NCBI RefSeq assembly: GCF_037975245.1
Contig: NC_092562.1
Coordinates: 27,643,554-27,707,553 of the forward strand
Source: Apostichopus japonicus
Taxonomy: Eukaryota; Echinodermata; Holothuroidea; Aspidochirotida; Stichopodidae
DNA length: 64,000 bases
Direction: 5' to 3'
How positions within the stretch are numbered: the stretch's first letter is position 1; every line of letters begins with the position of its first letter. Positions 10,737 to 26,600 of the stretch are shown piece by piece. The notes below the pieces were generated by a model. That model made no database searches. It saw only the letters and a program-made list of their open reading frames with translations, and was not told the origin of the DNA. The translations under genes were made by a program, and so were the position numbers.

Positions 10737-10880
10737 ACAAGGCCTGGGAAGTGTCATTTCCAGCGATCTGGGAGACATTTTCGGCCAAAATTTGCTTGTA
10801 CGCTTCGCGCCAACCTATGGTGGCGCTACGCTTAGATAATTTGCCTACAGGCTTCGCCCCTCCCAAATTCCTCGCTACGC
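10737..10880 (+). repeat. Dispersed repeat family R1, copy 1
   Basis: It contains GTCATTTCCAGCGATCTGGG, then CTTGTACGCTTCGCGCCAAC and GGTGGCGCTACGCTTAGATA. The same order of words recurs at 11463, 12174, 29600 (reverse) and 34440 (reverse). Probably a non-autonomous transposon end; non-coding. Confidence 0.75.
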
Positions 10881-11234
10881 GCCTGTTCGAATTTGTAACG
10901 CAAACAGCAGATATCACATCATATCAGTGAACATGAAAATGGCGTTCCAGGATGAAAAGCCTCAAAACTGTCCGACTTGCCTGAAAAAATAACCAAAAAT
11001 TTTCGCGCGCCAAGCGCGTTCAACATGTTCGTGACAATATCATATAAGCAAGCATCGGTTATTACATCGCATGCCATCATGTACCGTACGGTCCGTTAAA
11101 ATTGCGCAGTATACCGCCAGATGCTAATGTAAACAACGACATGTCTCATGTAGATGTATAAAAAGCATGGAGGTCCAATTATGTCAAAACTCTCTTTTAC
11201 ATTAGTAATGGCGAATTAGGGCCTGCACCCCGCC

Positions 11235-11640
11235 GCGCAGTGGCGGAGCGTCCATATGGTCAGGGGGCGGATGCCCCCTGACGGACTCAAATGGACTGCT
11301 GGCGCCTTTTTCAGCTCTTTACCACTTTTACTTATTCTAGATTATTGACTTTTTTATTGCGCTCTCATCTACTTATTGACATTTGTCACATTTTGTTGGT
11401 GTACTGTAATTTTCTGACAAAATGGCAATGACACCTATTTATTCTTCGTTATCTGCAAATTAGCAAGGCCCGGAAAGGGTCATTTCCGGCGATCTAGGGA
11501 GTATCTTTACTCAAAAATTTTCTGTACGCTACGCGCCAACCAGTGGTGGCGCTCCGCTTAGATAGTGTCGAAAGCGCCCCTTCAGACCATTCTCGCCACT
11601 CCTGACCAATACCCCTAGCTCCACCACTGCCGCCGCGCCT
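11235..11640 (+). repeat. Dispersed repeat family R1, copy 2 (long)
   Basis: A longer member of the family that includes CAGGGGGCGGATGCCCCCTG and a TTTTGTTGGTGTA stretch. It matches 29570-29945 in reverse orientation over nearly its whole length, which defines an element of about 400 bp. Confidence 0.75.
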
Positions 11641-12173
11641 CCTACGCCTATGTGTGTAGTGTTCGGTTTCGGAAATATCTGCTATTTTTCATTTCCTTCA
11701 ACCAAGTTTCATAATAGCCGTTATAACAGGTTTTAATATTTGTACACCAATAAATTAACTGTGTCTGAATTTTCGAAAATTTCTGACCAACATTCTACAT
11801 CACACTTCCCGCTACTCGTGCAATTTTGACCGGTCTGTTAGGGGTTGAAGGAAGTTTTTTCCTGTATTGGTTGTCCATAGATGAAATTTTGTACAACATT
11901 ATGGGTATGTTTTGAAGTGAGTTTTTTCACGAGAAATGTGAATTTTCAATTCTGAACAAATATGGGGCTTAAAACCTTGAAAAGTGGGGCTGACGGGTAT
12001 TGTGGGCCGCGACGTAGAATCACCTACAAAAGCAAAGACCCACAGGAGATGCGATCAGGTCGAACATGATGTGTGCCGGATTGACAATCTTCAAAAAGGT
12101 TATGGATGGAAAAAAAAAACTATTATGAAATACTTGGTTCTCAGGCAAAAAGTGTACATCTGGTTGGTCATTT

Positions 12174-12318
12174 CAAGCCCGAGAAGTGCCGTTTCCGGTG
12201 ATCTGGGGGGTTTCAAAACAAGAAATTTTCTTGTACGCTGCGCGCCAACCGATGGTGGCGCTCCGCTTAGATAGTAATTCGCGCCCCCCTGGTTTGAAAA
12301 TCCTGGATAAGCGCCTGG
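12174..12318 (+). repeat. Dispersed repeat family R1, copy 3
   Basis: It shares GTTTCCGGTGATCTGGG and GCGCCAACCGATGGTGGCGC with the other members and ends in the right inverted end of the composite insertion. Confidence 0.75.
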
Positions 12319-12550
12319 TAAGTAGTATTTTTGAAATAAGATCGCAATTGACCAAGCTGAGACCCCCTCCTAGATTAGCATGCAATTATTAGGGTGATTA
12401 ATCAAATCTAGGCATTTTCTCATATTGCCTAGTTTCACGCGTTTTAGCGATCGTCAGACAACTCTCGTCAGAGTTGTATACATGTACACATATTCCGCTC
12501 TGTCCACTGGACATAGAGCACTCTGCGCCAAGATAGACGCCAACCAACCC

Positions 12551-16804
<4,254 letters not shown>

Positions 16805-17074
16805 CTCTCACTATCAGTCTCTGTATGCAATGCTTTGCTTCATCTCTCAATCGATTTCGAAAACATCCATAGATGGCAGCATCATCACTTTGTATATTAT
16901 GTGCAATGTTGTATGTGAGACTAGATTGCTGACTTCTTTGTATGACATCATCTTTAAGCCACCTGGGAGCATATTTCACATCATATCTTCCAATCTGAGT
17001 CATCATAATTTGAACATCAGGATCCCCAAGAGCCACAGTTTTTGAAAATAATCTATCACGTGGGGTGAAATGAG
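16805..17074 (-). pseudogene. Copy A exon: Ig2
   Basis: A 270-bp phase 1-1 exon. It reads AHFTPRDRLFSKTVA and later [16 protein letters not shown], ending RLIVRG, which matches the end of Tie2 Ig2 just before EGF1. The exon is open in its own frame, but the upstream 5-bp deletion means it would be entered in phase 2 and stop at TGA (17056-17058) after six codons. Confidence 0.87.
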
Positions 17075-17462
17075 CTACAAAGGGAAAGGTAAATTGACCC
17101 AAATAAATTCACTCAAAAGTACATCCCGAATTATAAAAACATGTTCTTGTTTATATGTACCTATTGACAAATATACTGTACATTTAAAACAGACAATAGC
17201 TCACCTAATAAAGCATTTAAAGCAAAGAGAGTAAAGTAAAAAGCGAATAGGCTGATAGTTACTAATTACCATAAAAACGTTATTAGAAATTATCTCCATG
17301 GGTCATGTTATTACCATTTAAATGATTGTACTAGTTTGGTGTGCATTACAGGGTATACCGACAATCAGCAATTTAAATTCTCAATTTAAACTTAATAATT
17401 CATGCACAAAATTGAGCACTATTTAAAGAGGATATATAAAAAAAGGTTTGTAATAGACTTAC

Positions 17463-17772
17463 CATCTCATGAATACTCCTATTACTTCAGTGTTTCTTCT
17501 TCCTTGCTTCCTTGCTCTACATCCAAACACACCAAAATCATTATTGTTATTGTTGTCCAATGTAACTTTCCAGTGTGGGTAATTACCAGATGTTTTAATT
17601 GGATCTGGAGGGTAAGGATTTAGGTCAGGACTTCTAGTATTCCTTGTATTTACTGCTCTGAATGACTCCACTGTAGCTCCTTCATGTCCATCACTCAAAT
17701 AACGCTGATATTCTGTGTTTGGTCCATTTGAGTTAAAATGTCCCTTCAGTAACATCGTTATCCTCACTTGTT
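17463..17772 (-). pseudogene. Copy A exon: Ig1 (5-bp deletion)
   Basis: A 310-bp exon for an Ig-like domain: [20 protein letters not shown], then [20 protein letters not shown] and [19 protein letters not shown]. Copy B has 315 bp. The difference is CATCTCATG here against CATCTGATCTCATG at the 3' end, a deletion between ATCT repeats that changes the exit phase from 1 to 2. The first Ig cysteine (TEYQC in copy B) is arginine here (17702-17704). Confidence 0.88.
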
Positions 17773-18146
17773 CTATTGGATAAAATAAAACATATTAACA
17801 ACTACACCCTGCAGGAAGCCATGATGATATTTATATTAATTTCTGATCTTAGAAAAGACTCATGGGGCATTCACGAAAATCAAGTCACATCTGTTGATGT
17901 ACAGACGATGCTAATACTGTGATCAGAGACAAAAGTATCCATTAAAAAATGGTGCTTGTGAGCAACAATAACCATTTTGTAATACTTTATGAACAATGTC
18001 TTTGACTAGTCAGACCTTTACCCACTGACCATATATGTTCTGTTGGTTCTTTTTTTTACGTGTCACGTCACCAGTCACCACATACAAAACAAATTATATT
18101 TAACGGTTATAATGATATAATGTAATGTACAGACTGTAATGTATAC

Positions 18147-18229
18147 CTTGTTGTCCGTTACACAGAAAAAAGGGACAAAACAGGAAAGCGCACAGAATAA
18201 AAGGAGACTTGATGCTCATTGTGAGGGAT
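18147..18229 (-). pseudogene. Copy A exon: signal peptide
   Basis: After the acceptor TTCCTTCTTTAG, the start codon at 18217-18219 opens MSIKSPFILCAFLFCPFFLC followed by NGQQ, a good secretory signal. It ends CAAG|GTATAC in phase 1 and continues as EQVR in the Ig1 exon. Exon length, 83 bp, equals that of copy B. Confidence 0.82.
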
Positions 18230-19483
18230 CTAAAGAAGGAAAAACAAATAATAGAGATTGGAAATCCATTTTGAAGATTCACAAAGAGAACAAAAGTGTT
18301 ATGGTCTAATTGGATGAATATAATTTTCTACAGTACTTACACACTGAGTATGGTGAGGTCACTGGTGTAATACACATAAATTTAAGTAATCCTGCACAAT
18401 ATGCTCAAATATCAGCAAGCATATACTGCAACTGCTAACCTCGGATCTTTTGTTTTATTTTCATTTCATATCATTTCATTTAAAAATTTCCAATGAACTA
18501 ATTCCTACCCATATATAGCTTACATAGAACACATTTTATATCATTTAAATTCATAAAACATTTTCTCTATACTGCCTGTATAATTTGGGATTTATACTGT
18601 ACGACTGATGAAGCATTATTCAAGTATTTGTTAGGATGAGTTAGTTTACAATTTCCATAAAATATATACAGATCTGTAATAAATATGAAGAAGGAATAGA
18701 AGATCCAACCAATGACTGATCAAACTTGTAAAGACACAGGCCTTACTAGTTACAAAAGAAAACATAAGAAAAAAGTTTGAAGAGGATTTGTAAGTACATT
18801 TAGCAGTTATACAGATCGGCACCATAAATTGTTACGTGTGTGCAAATATCTTCTCTGCTCAGTTTAACCATACACCCCTATGCTGTTCATATAGGTAGAG
18901 ATAAGGATGTATTTCAACATTAAAATTAATAGAATGATCAATAGCGCCCAGAACTAAATTTTCAACGAGATATATACATATATTATTCATACAAATTGTG
19001 TTAATATTGTTTAAAAAAAGACGAGTATCTTACCAATATTGTCTGAAGTTGAGATAATACGTTCAACACTTTTTAGAAGAATATGCAAACTATAGAGAGT
19101 AAAGGTACGCCAAACTCTCCATATAATGTTACAATAAGAACTTCTTTTTAACGTAAATGCATTGTAAAAAATATTAAGGAGAACAATAGTTTGAAGCAAA
19201 TTCCATTAGTGTTTTTTTTAATGCCTGCTACTTTATTACAAACATTATTAATTCAAATTCTACTTTAGATTATCATGAAAAGGTACTCCCACACACTTAT
19301 GCCTAATTCGATGAATTCCAGTATTATTATTTTTTTTATATTAGTTAGCTTTGCATTCCTAGTATGAAATATAATAGAACTTGGGTTTTCCGTATCTAAG
19401 GAAAGATCAGTACTACACAACCATTCATGGACAGAACAGAGTAGACTTTTGACCGTGCATGCATGCCCCTGCTGCCAGCGAGC

Positions 19484-19590
19484 TTCCGTTTCTACTCTCA
19501 TACAAGATAGTTGTAAAGCATAACATGTCGATAGCTTCCGTTTCTACTCTCATACAAGACAGTTATTAAGCATAACATGTCGATGATGCG
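19484..19590. repeat. Short tandem duplication (about 51 bp x 2)
   Basis: AGCTTCCGTTTCTACTCTCA and the following CATACAAGA...AGCATAACATGTCGAT occur twice in a row with a few differences. Copy B has a single related stretch. Confidence 0.85.
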
Positions 19591-19886
19591 GTATATCATC
19601 CATGTAGATAATACATAAGAATTCAAAAAATGGATCCTGGTGGAACTCCGCAATCTTTGTCACTACCCCCCCCCCCCCCAATATTGCTTAGAAACACAAA
19701 ATATGTAGCAACAGTGACTCTCCGCCAAACAAGTGCATCCATACCGTCGGACCGTTCTAACGTACCCTACAGTAGGTCTACATTTGTCTAGGTGAATCGA
19801 AATAATGAAACGTTTCTTCAGTCAACACAACTTACAATAGATTTTCGAAGACAGATTAATATTTAATCTTGTTCTCGACTGATTAC

Positions 19887-19985
19887 CTTTCGCTCCTTAT
19901 TGCAGCCACAGCTGCAGCCGCAGCTCCTTGCGTTTTCTATCGGGACACCTGTCAAATCCTTTCTATGATTCATTGAGTGTACTAT
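19887..19985 (-). other. Candidate 5' untranslated exon, copy A
   Basis: The minus strand ends GAGCGAAAG|GTAATCA, a good donor conserved at the equivalent place in copy B (63460). No in-frame ATG is present here, so in copy A it would be untranslated. The upstream limit is arbitrary; no TATA box is obvious. Confidence 0.35.
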
Positions 19986-20160
19986 ACAGTCGACTGTAAT
20001 CGAGCGGGTCAGATCTGGCGCTGTTTAGGAACACATACATGGGTACATTCTAAAAATACCGTGGGCGCGACAGATATCCGACAAGAAGGATTGGATCTCG
20101 TTCTTATTCTGGGCATGTATGCAGAGAGAATACCAAGATATTATCGATCTATAGTGAGCT

Positions 20161-20527
20161 ATATTGATATGTAAAAATCACTGCATTGATCTCCCAACTT
20201 GTTTTTTAAAATCATAGACATGAGGGTATATGTTTGCAGTCATACATAAAATGCGTAATTGGCTACTATGTTGGACAAGAAATTGTTCTCTTTTTTTACT
20301 CCTTTTGACTCAATGCCCTACGCTATTGGATGCATTATTGACTCAGTTGTAAGGATGACCGTAGACCTTGAAAAAAAAAAAATTAATTTGGGGAGAAGGG
20401 GTGGGTGATTTGTATAGCTTAAACGTCGGTTTCAGTGGCTGAGCGTAATGTTATTTAAATGTTTCTCTTCAACGTGATTATTGGTACGAAACATGTTTGC
20501 ACTAACATTACCGACAGTGGTTGAGTG
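20161..20527. other. Spacer between copy A and hAT element
   Basis: No coding or repeat structure recognised; ends at the left target duplication of the hAT element. Confidence 0.5.
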
Positions 20528-21875
20528 CAGACCCGTAGCCAGCATGAAGCATGGGTGGCCCTGCCCTCCCCCCCATGCAAGGGTCCGTGCCCCCCCCCCC
20601 CTTGTAAAAAGATGGTAGGGAACAAATTGCGTGAAATTAAACGAATAAAATTTTTAAAATTTTGTTGTTTATATGAATTGCAATTTGTTGTTTAGTTTGA
20701 AGAATTTAATTTCGAAGAGTATAGTTTGCAGCCTCCCTTTCCAACCGCCCTGATTCCCACCCGCCCGTTCCCACCTACTATAGTACGTCTGTGCTGAAAC
20801 TGCAAACTCTTAATAGAGGTCCTGTATAGGCTACTGTAATTTTCACCAGGTTCTCCATTCTACTGTAGTACATGTAATGTATACAAATAATACACGCGTT
20901 TCTACACCCCTTCACACGCGCGTTTCTACACCCCTTCACAATACATTAGAAAAGTTGCACAGTGATCATACACTCTGGACACATTGTTGTAAAGTTGTTT
21001 TAGTTGGAGCTTTGCCTACCTACAATATGGATCGCTCCCTTGTCAGGGGAAGTCTTCAGCCCTTACCTCTTCCTCAGGATGCCCATCAGATCTGGGCAAA
21101 GACTTGCACAGAGACCAATTTTAGCGTCATATCCGCCTACAAAATTTGTGGCAAGGCACAGATCATTCAATAAGGGGTGGTATGATCAATACCCATGAAT
21201 AGAGTATTCAATTTCAACGGAACGGGTGTTTTGTTATGCCTGTAGAAACTTTGCATTAATTAGATCATTAAAAGATAGAACATTCACCCATACAAGGATT
21301 TCATCAGTGGAAATCTGCAATGGAGAAGGGGAAAGGTTTCGTTAAGCACAATGGGTCATAGGCTCACATCCAGGCTATGAACTTGTGGAGAGAAAGAGAT
21401 ATCCAAAGTCCTTAGGGAAGTGGGGTTCATCAGCAACTGTGAGAAGGACAACTGGAGAAAAATATGTACTATCTTTGCAGTATCTGTGATGTAATTAAAT
21501 TTGAGGCCATGAATGAAATGGCATTTCGGGGAAATAACGAAACCGTGGGGGAATTGCAAAAGCCGGACGATTTCTTACTCGGGGAAAAGTTTAAGCAACT
21601 TCTGTTGTGCACAGCAGAAAGAACGGCAAATGCTATAATTGACGTGATTGAAAAGGCAGGACTGTAACCTGAAAAGATTATTAGCCAAACATATGCCGGA
21701 GCTAGTGTTATGTCAGGAAGATTGGATAATTATGATACTATTAATTATGATATTATATGCGACTCGCTCTCGAACACAATTATGCGTTATATTTATTTTC
21801 TCATAAAATTATTTGTGCCCCCCCCCCTTGATACTATGGTGCCTCTCCGTGTAAAAAATCCTGGTTACGGGCCTG
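20528..21875 (+). mobile_element. Complete but decayed hAT transposon
   Basis: The terminal inverted repeats are CAGACCCGTAGCCAG at the left and CTGGTTACGGGCCTG at the right. An exact 8-bp target duplication, GTTGAGTG, flanks it (20520-20527 and 21876-21883), diagnostic of the hAT superfamily. C tracts lie just inside both ends. The interior carries a broken transposase of the TTF-zinc-finger/ZMYM1-like group. Confidence 0.9.
21080..21737 (+). pseudogene. hAT transposase remnant (ZMYM1/DUF4371-like)
   Basis: Fragments in shifting frames read YPPTKFVARHRSFNKGWYDQ, then IEYS, then FCYACRNFALI (the TTF-type zinc finger). Further on come AMEKGKGFVKHNG, FEAMNEMAFRGNNE and IISQTYAGASVMSGR, the start of the hAT catalytic region. 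The expected tryptophan of YPWIEYS is TGA, and at least two further frame breaks occur. The C-terminal dimerisation region is missing. Not functional. Confidence 0.8.
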
Positions 21876-21883
21876 GTTGAGTG

Positions 21884-23331
21884 TAAATGTTTCCTTTATT
21901 CACCTAGGTTATTTCCCAAATTTATGAAAGTTCTGAAGTTAAAAACAGTTTGTTCCAAATACACGATTGGTGTATAATTCATATTATGTCAGAAGAAACA
22001 CGACTCACAGGTACATTTTACAATAGGAACAACCACAATTGCTATCTGCGATTTAGTTGTTTCAAAAGAGCGCCCTTACTTCACATTTTTTTTCACTTCA
22101 CCAACAAGAAACGCCCAAAGTACCAAAATAATGCCAAAAACGTTAGGCCTACATTACAAAACACACGTCACACGTCTTCGAGACAAACGTTCGTCATATC
22201 ACTGCCAGTGTTGGTGAGATAAACAAATGATCCGTTTTTAGTTTTCTGAAGCTAACACTTTGTTTCTACATATTGAAATTGTATTAGAATAACTAACCAT
22301 GTGTTGTTTATCCATGGGAAATGAGAAAGAATTATCGAACGACCATTCAAGTAAGAATTTATTTATATCAAAATCCTAACAAAAAAAAAACAAAAAAAAA
22401 CACAATGGAAATTTGCCCTAACAGTATAAGAATGATGTTCGAGCTTAGATGTATTACTTAGAGTGGTAAAATAAACGTTTCTTTGTGGGAAAGCAGATGT
22501 ATTATGCAATTTTATTTACGAATATCTTCAATGACTGGTCGTCCATCGCATGTTGTACCAAACTTTCATTGTGGAAGGGCGTTATCGAGTCATAAAGTGA
22601 AGCATAAGATCCCCTAGTGTGAATAATAATCTTGAAAAGATTTGAAACTTGCTAATTTCGCATAGTTTACAAACATCACTGATCCCTTATAGCGTATCAT
22701 TACATATGTATGTCTAGTCTACTCACAACTCTGTTGACATTTTGTTAGCATAGGACTTCAATAACAATGGGCAAATTAATAAACCACTACATTGGATAAG
22801 GCCGAACGCTGGCCATTGACGGCACTTCAACGTTCAGTGTTGTTACGGAGACAGGTACAAATTTGTGAGAAGAGTTAAAGGAAAGTCAACTAAGATGATA
22901 TAGAAACGTTAGGTATAAGTTAACATAATTTATTTGCTTCATTTTGCAATATCGATAAATAATACAAATGAGGGATACGTTTCACACACTCAAACGCCCA
23001 TACTGGTAATTTGCAAATTGCACAGTATTAGGACTGAACTGACAGAATCACTACTTACGCGCACGTCGTAAGCGACATTTGTGAGTTCGCTTTCCAGAAG
23101 AAACGATTACTTCCGAGAAGTTGGCGAGTTCCCTTCCAGTAGGATCCTTGAAATTAGGTTAAAAGTAAGCGGCAAGTTTAACAGATCGAACATTAAAATC
23201 AATCACGGGGCCATGTGATTTTCATTACAAATAACCTGTCACCTGACACGTGAGTATATATAGATATTCAATCCTTTATCCTATGGTCAAACCGAGTACT
23301 AGTTCAGGAGGCTTGACCTACACGAGGTCGG
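21884..23331. other. Intergenic, nothing recognised
   Basis: A-rich runs near 22380-22400 and otherwise unremarkable AT-rich sequence. No reading frame with recognisable similarity. Confidence 0.5.
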
Positions 23332-23339
23332 TATAAAAG
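23332..23339 (+). promoter_or_regulatory. TATA box candidate 1
   Basis: TATAAAAG is followed about 80 bases later by a strong plus-strand splice donor, TCAAAAG|GTAAGTCC (GT at 23418-23419). TATA, short leader and donor together resemble a small untranslated first exon. I find no downstream plus-strand coding exon in the window. Confidence 0.3.
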
Positions 23340-23647
23340 AAACAGGTGCATTTTGGGCGAACTTCTTTGCTTAAATTTGTGTACAGGTACCGGTATAGGA
23401 ACGACGGATATCAAAAGGTAAGTCCTATCTAGTTCTGCAAAACTTGACAAGTTGCAGTCTATGAATTTGATGATAGCAAGGCCGTGTGTTGATCACTAAT
23501 AGGATACACAATTTTGTTCATAATTATTGAGAGAGGGATCTTTCATAGTTTCAAGGCAGGCTACTTGTATTTTCTGAAGTATACTCTTTTCATTTGGGGA
23601 AACTTCATAAGGGAAACCTTGAACTAGTCAGTCACCCAGTGAGTGAA

Positions 23648-23655
23648 TATAAAAG
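23648..23655 (+). promoter_or_regulatory. TATA box candidate 2
   Basis: A second TATAAAAG, 316 bases after the first, in similar context (TATAAAAG followed by a 30-60 base leader). Presence of two may reflect duplicated promoters or chance. Confidence 0.2.
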
Positions 23656-26600
23656 TTCATCAGGCGTATTTGCAGCTTGCGAGTGCTTGCACGCGAGCAT
23701 CCTACTTCAATTCATATATGTTAAACAGTACGGATGACACACATAAGGACCGATATGACAGCGAGCTCTAATATAATGCTGGATGGTCACAATATTTATA
23801 ATACGTACATAACAAGCAGAAGTTTCATGAATATGAATTAATACAAAATTTGAATTAATAAATACAAACATACACAAATTATATCAGTATTACAATGTAT
23901 GCCCACATTTGCATTGTAGTTATAATAACAAATCAGCAACAACCATCATAAAACCACTTAAAAACAAGCATGTATCTATAGCGTGATGATTCTTATCTCT
24001 AAACATACAACAATAACAACTAATGTCAAAGAGGTAGTACGTAATATAAGAACATAACCTTTTGCTGCTTTCATGGTAACTTTCAAGGCTATTAATAAAA
24101 TACTCTCTGAATAAAGATTGAAAAATGTAACACAATATGTTATTTACATGAATGAACAATATTTATTTTGATCTTCTACAGCCTTAGTTCAAGAATCCTT
24201 TTCTCCTGTAATGACTGTGTGAAATATGGTAGTATATCACACAAAAGGTACGTACACTTATTTTGCAAGCAATATCTAAATGACTTGGAAAACCATGCAT
24301 TTCAATACCTATAAATGAAAATACAAAATACCATACATTTTTGTTTCCCGCAACAGATTTTAAAGTCATTAGGAGCTAATGAAATTATTTTACAAACTTA
24401 GCTTTCTCTGTGATTAAAGAAACTTAACTTTTGAATTATTTCATAGAGTACTTTTAATATATCCCACTTAATGAAACTTTAAAAGTGTTGTATTGCGATT
24501 GGTTATAATAGGCTAAGTACCTACGAACATACATATAATCATAGGCTATTGTAGAAAGCCCATGGTATCTGGCTGGTTATAATCTCAAATCAGCTTTGAT
24601 GGTTTGAACGATAAGCAATAAAAGCTGAATCAAGACATTTTTTGTCGTCCAATATTTTTTCTATGGATTTTTTTAGTTTTATGAATTGTGCCATTGCCTC
24701 CAGTCAGATTTCAGGCAGCAAACTTTGACATTGGGTGGGGTTGGGGCATATGATTGAGGCTACTCACCAACACCCATCTCCACTAGGGGCACTGAGAGCT
24801 GAGGTGTGCCCCAGGGACAATTATGTTATGTTTTTCATAATTTCCTTTGCCACATGAAAATGAGAAAACATCCTTTTATCTCATACTTCACATGTGCTGC
24901 CCCCCCCCCCAATTTGACCCAGGGTGTAGGTATGTAACCATCACCTCTACCCCGTCCTTCTAGTGCTAATGCCCACACCCCATCTCAGGTTCATACCCAT
25001 GGTATGGACCCAAAATTTTTAGTATTCAGTTTTAAGAGCATGAGGAAGCATTGTAGTTCATTCATAATTCTAGGAATGGAGATATTTCTGTCTTTAATTT
25101 GTCGTATAGTGTGGCACAAAATTGGTTAGATATTCTAAAATGGCCACAAAGTTGCAGAACAATGCACTTTTTACAGCATCCCTCTTTGCAGGTTTAATAT
25201 GTAATTAATCGAAACAAGTTATACACAACGTGTGCCAATCTCTGCCATAAAAGTTTTCTCATAATAACGGAGCAGAGATAAGCAGTCAGTCTCCGTTTAA
25301 TTTTAGAGATGCTCTGGTTTGCTCCACTCTATAGATTCTTTCAAATGTTAGGACATGTTTTGGCAAACATATGTAAATTGTTTTAAATTGTTCCGTTATG
25401 CTGTACCTTTACTGTCTTGTAAGAAAGGACATAATGCCAGTGGCATAGCTAGCGAGAGGTGGGAAAGGGTTTGAATGCCAGAATGTTTTTGGGACGCGAT
25501 GGGGGTGTTACTCTAACGAATGACAATTGCGTTACACATAACAAATGACAATATGTTGTACACACTAAAAATTGCGTTAATTAAAACGAATAACAGTAAT
25601 GAGAGCACAGACATTTGCTTCAACCGGATGTCAAAGTTCAGACTCCGTAGGTATATTAAAGCCACGCAAACCTAGTGGACGCGAAGTGTGTGGCTTACAG
25701 ATCCAGTTGAGTACGGACAAGATACAAACGCACCTTATAGTAAGCGAAATTTTAAGTCTGATTTTTACAAGTAAATTTAACGTCATAAGAAACTAACGAT
25801 ACTATCATCTTGAAACATCTTCAGTTATCGTTCTTTATGATGAATCTACAGAGGTAAATGTCAAAAGCACAGCAATCAAGCGCATTCTCACAAAAAAAAA
25901 ACTTTCCCTGTGGTTTCTATCAGTAAATCACACCAAAACCCTGCAACCACGTAACATGTGATTTTCCTCAAATCATTTTTGCGCAGAAAACCAATAACCG
26001 CATTTACTCCACCCACTCATTCTATCTCCACTCACCACTGTCCTTCGCTGTTATTCGCTGTCATTCGCGAATGATATTAAACCCTGTACAAAGTGAATTG
26101 TCATTCAGTTATTCGCTGTCATTCGATTTGGTTTGTCCCCGCGATGGGCGACCATGGAAATCAATAGGAGCGAAGAAAAACTAATTGTACTCGAACCTGG
26201 GGGATGGGGCTGACGTTTGGGTGGGGTGGGGGACCTGGGGGTTAACTACTAGAGGGAATGTAATGAAAAGTCACCTCAAGAATACGTGCGGCGGGGCTGG
26301 AAGTCAACTACGAAAGAGGATGTTATGACCGGTCACCCAAAAATATGTGCGCTACGCGCGCGGTTGCAGTGTCTCTCTGCCAGTGGCCATATACTTGTAT
26401 TCTCATATATTTGTTTTTCAATATGATATATAACCGGATGGCTTCGACTTCACAGGGGCGAACATTTTTTAATAGTTCCCCCCCCCCAAAAAAAATAAAT
26501 AAATAAAACATAGTACACGAATGTAGTCAAAAGAAATGGAAACGATAGCACCACTTCCCATCTAAGTCCTTTCCGAAAAACAAAAATTTCATAAAAGGAA

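Larger units (their letters stand above)
10187..12317. mobile_element. Composite transposon insertion in copy A intron
   Basis: About 2.1 kb absent from the matching intron of copy B. The ends are imperfect inverted repeats, CAGGTGCGTATCCAGG at the left and CCTGGATAAGCGCCTG at the right, which is hAT-like. I do not see a clean target duplication. Inside are a G tract, a long polypurine run and three copies of a dispersed repeat, so several insertions are nested. No transposase is recognisable. Confidence 0.6.
18230..20160. other. Copy A upstream intron and 5' region
   Basis: Collinear with copy B 61312-63868. It holds a candidate 5' untranslated exon (19887-19985), a short tandem duplication and no recognisable coding sequence. 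Homology to copy B stops near 20160, which I take as the right limit of the duplicated block. Confidence 0.6.
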
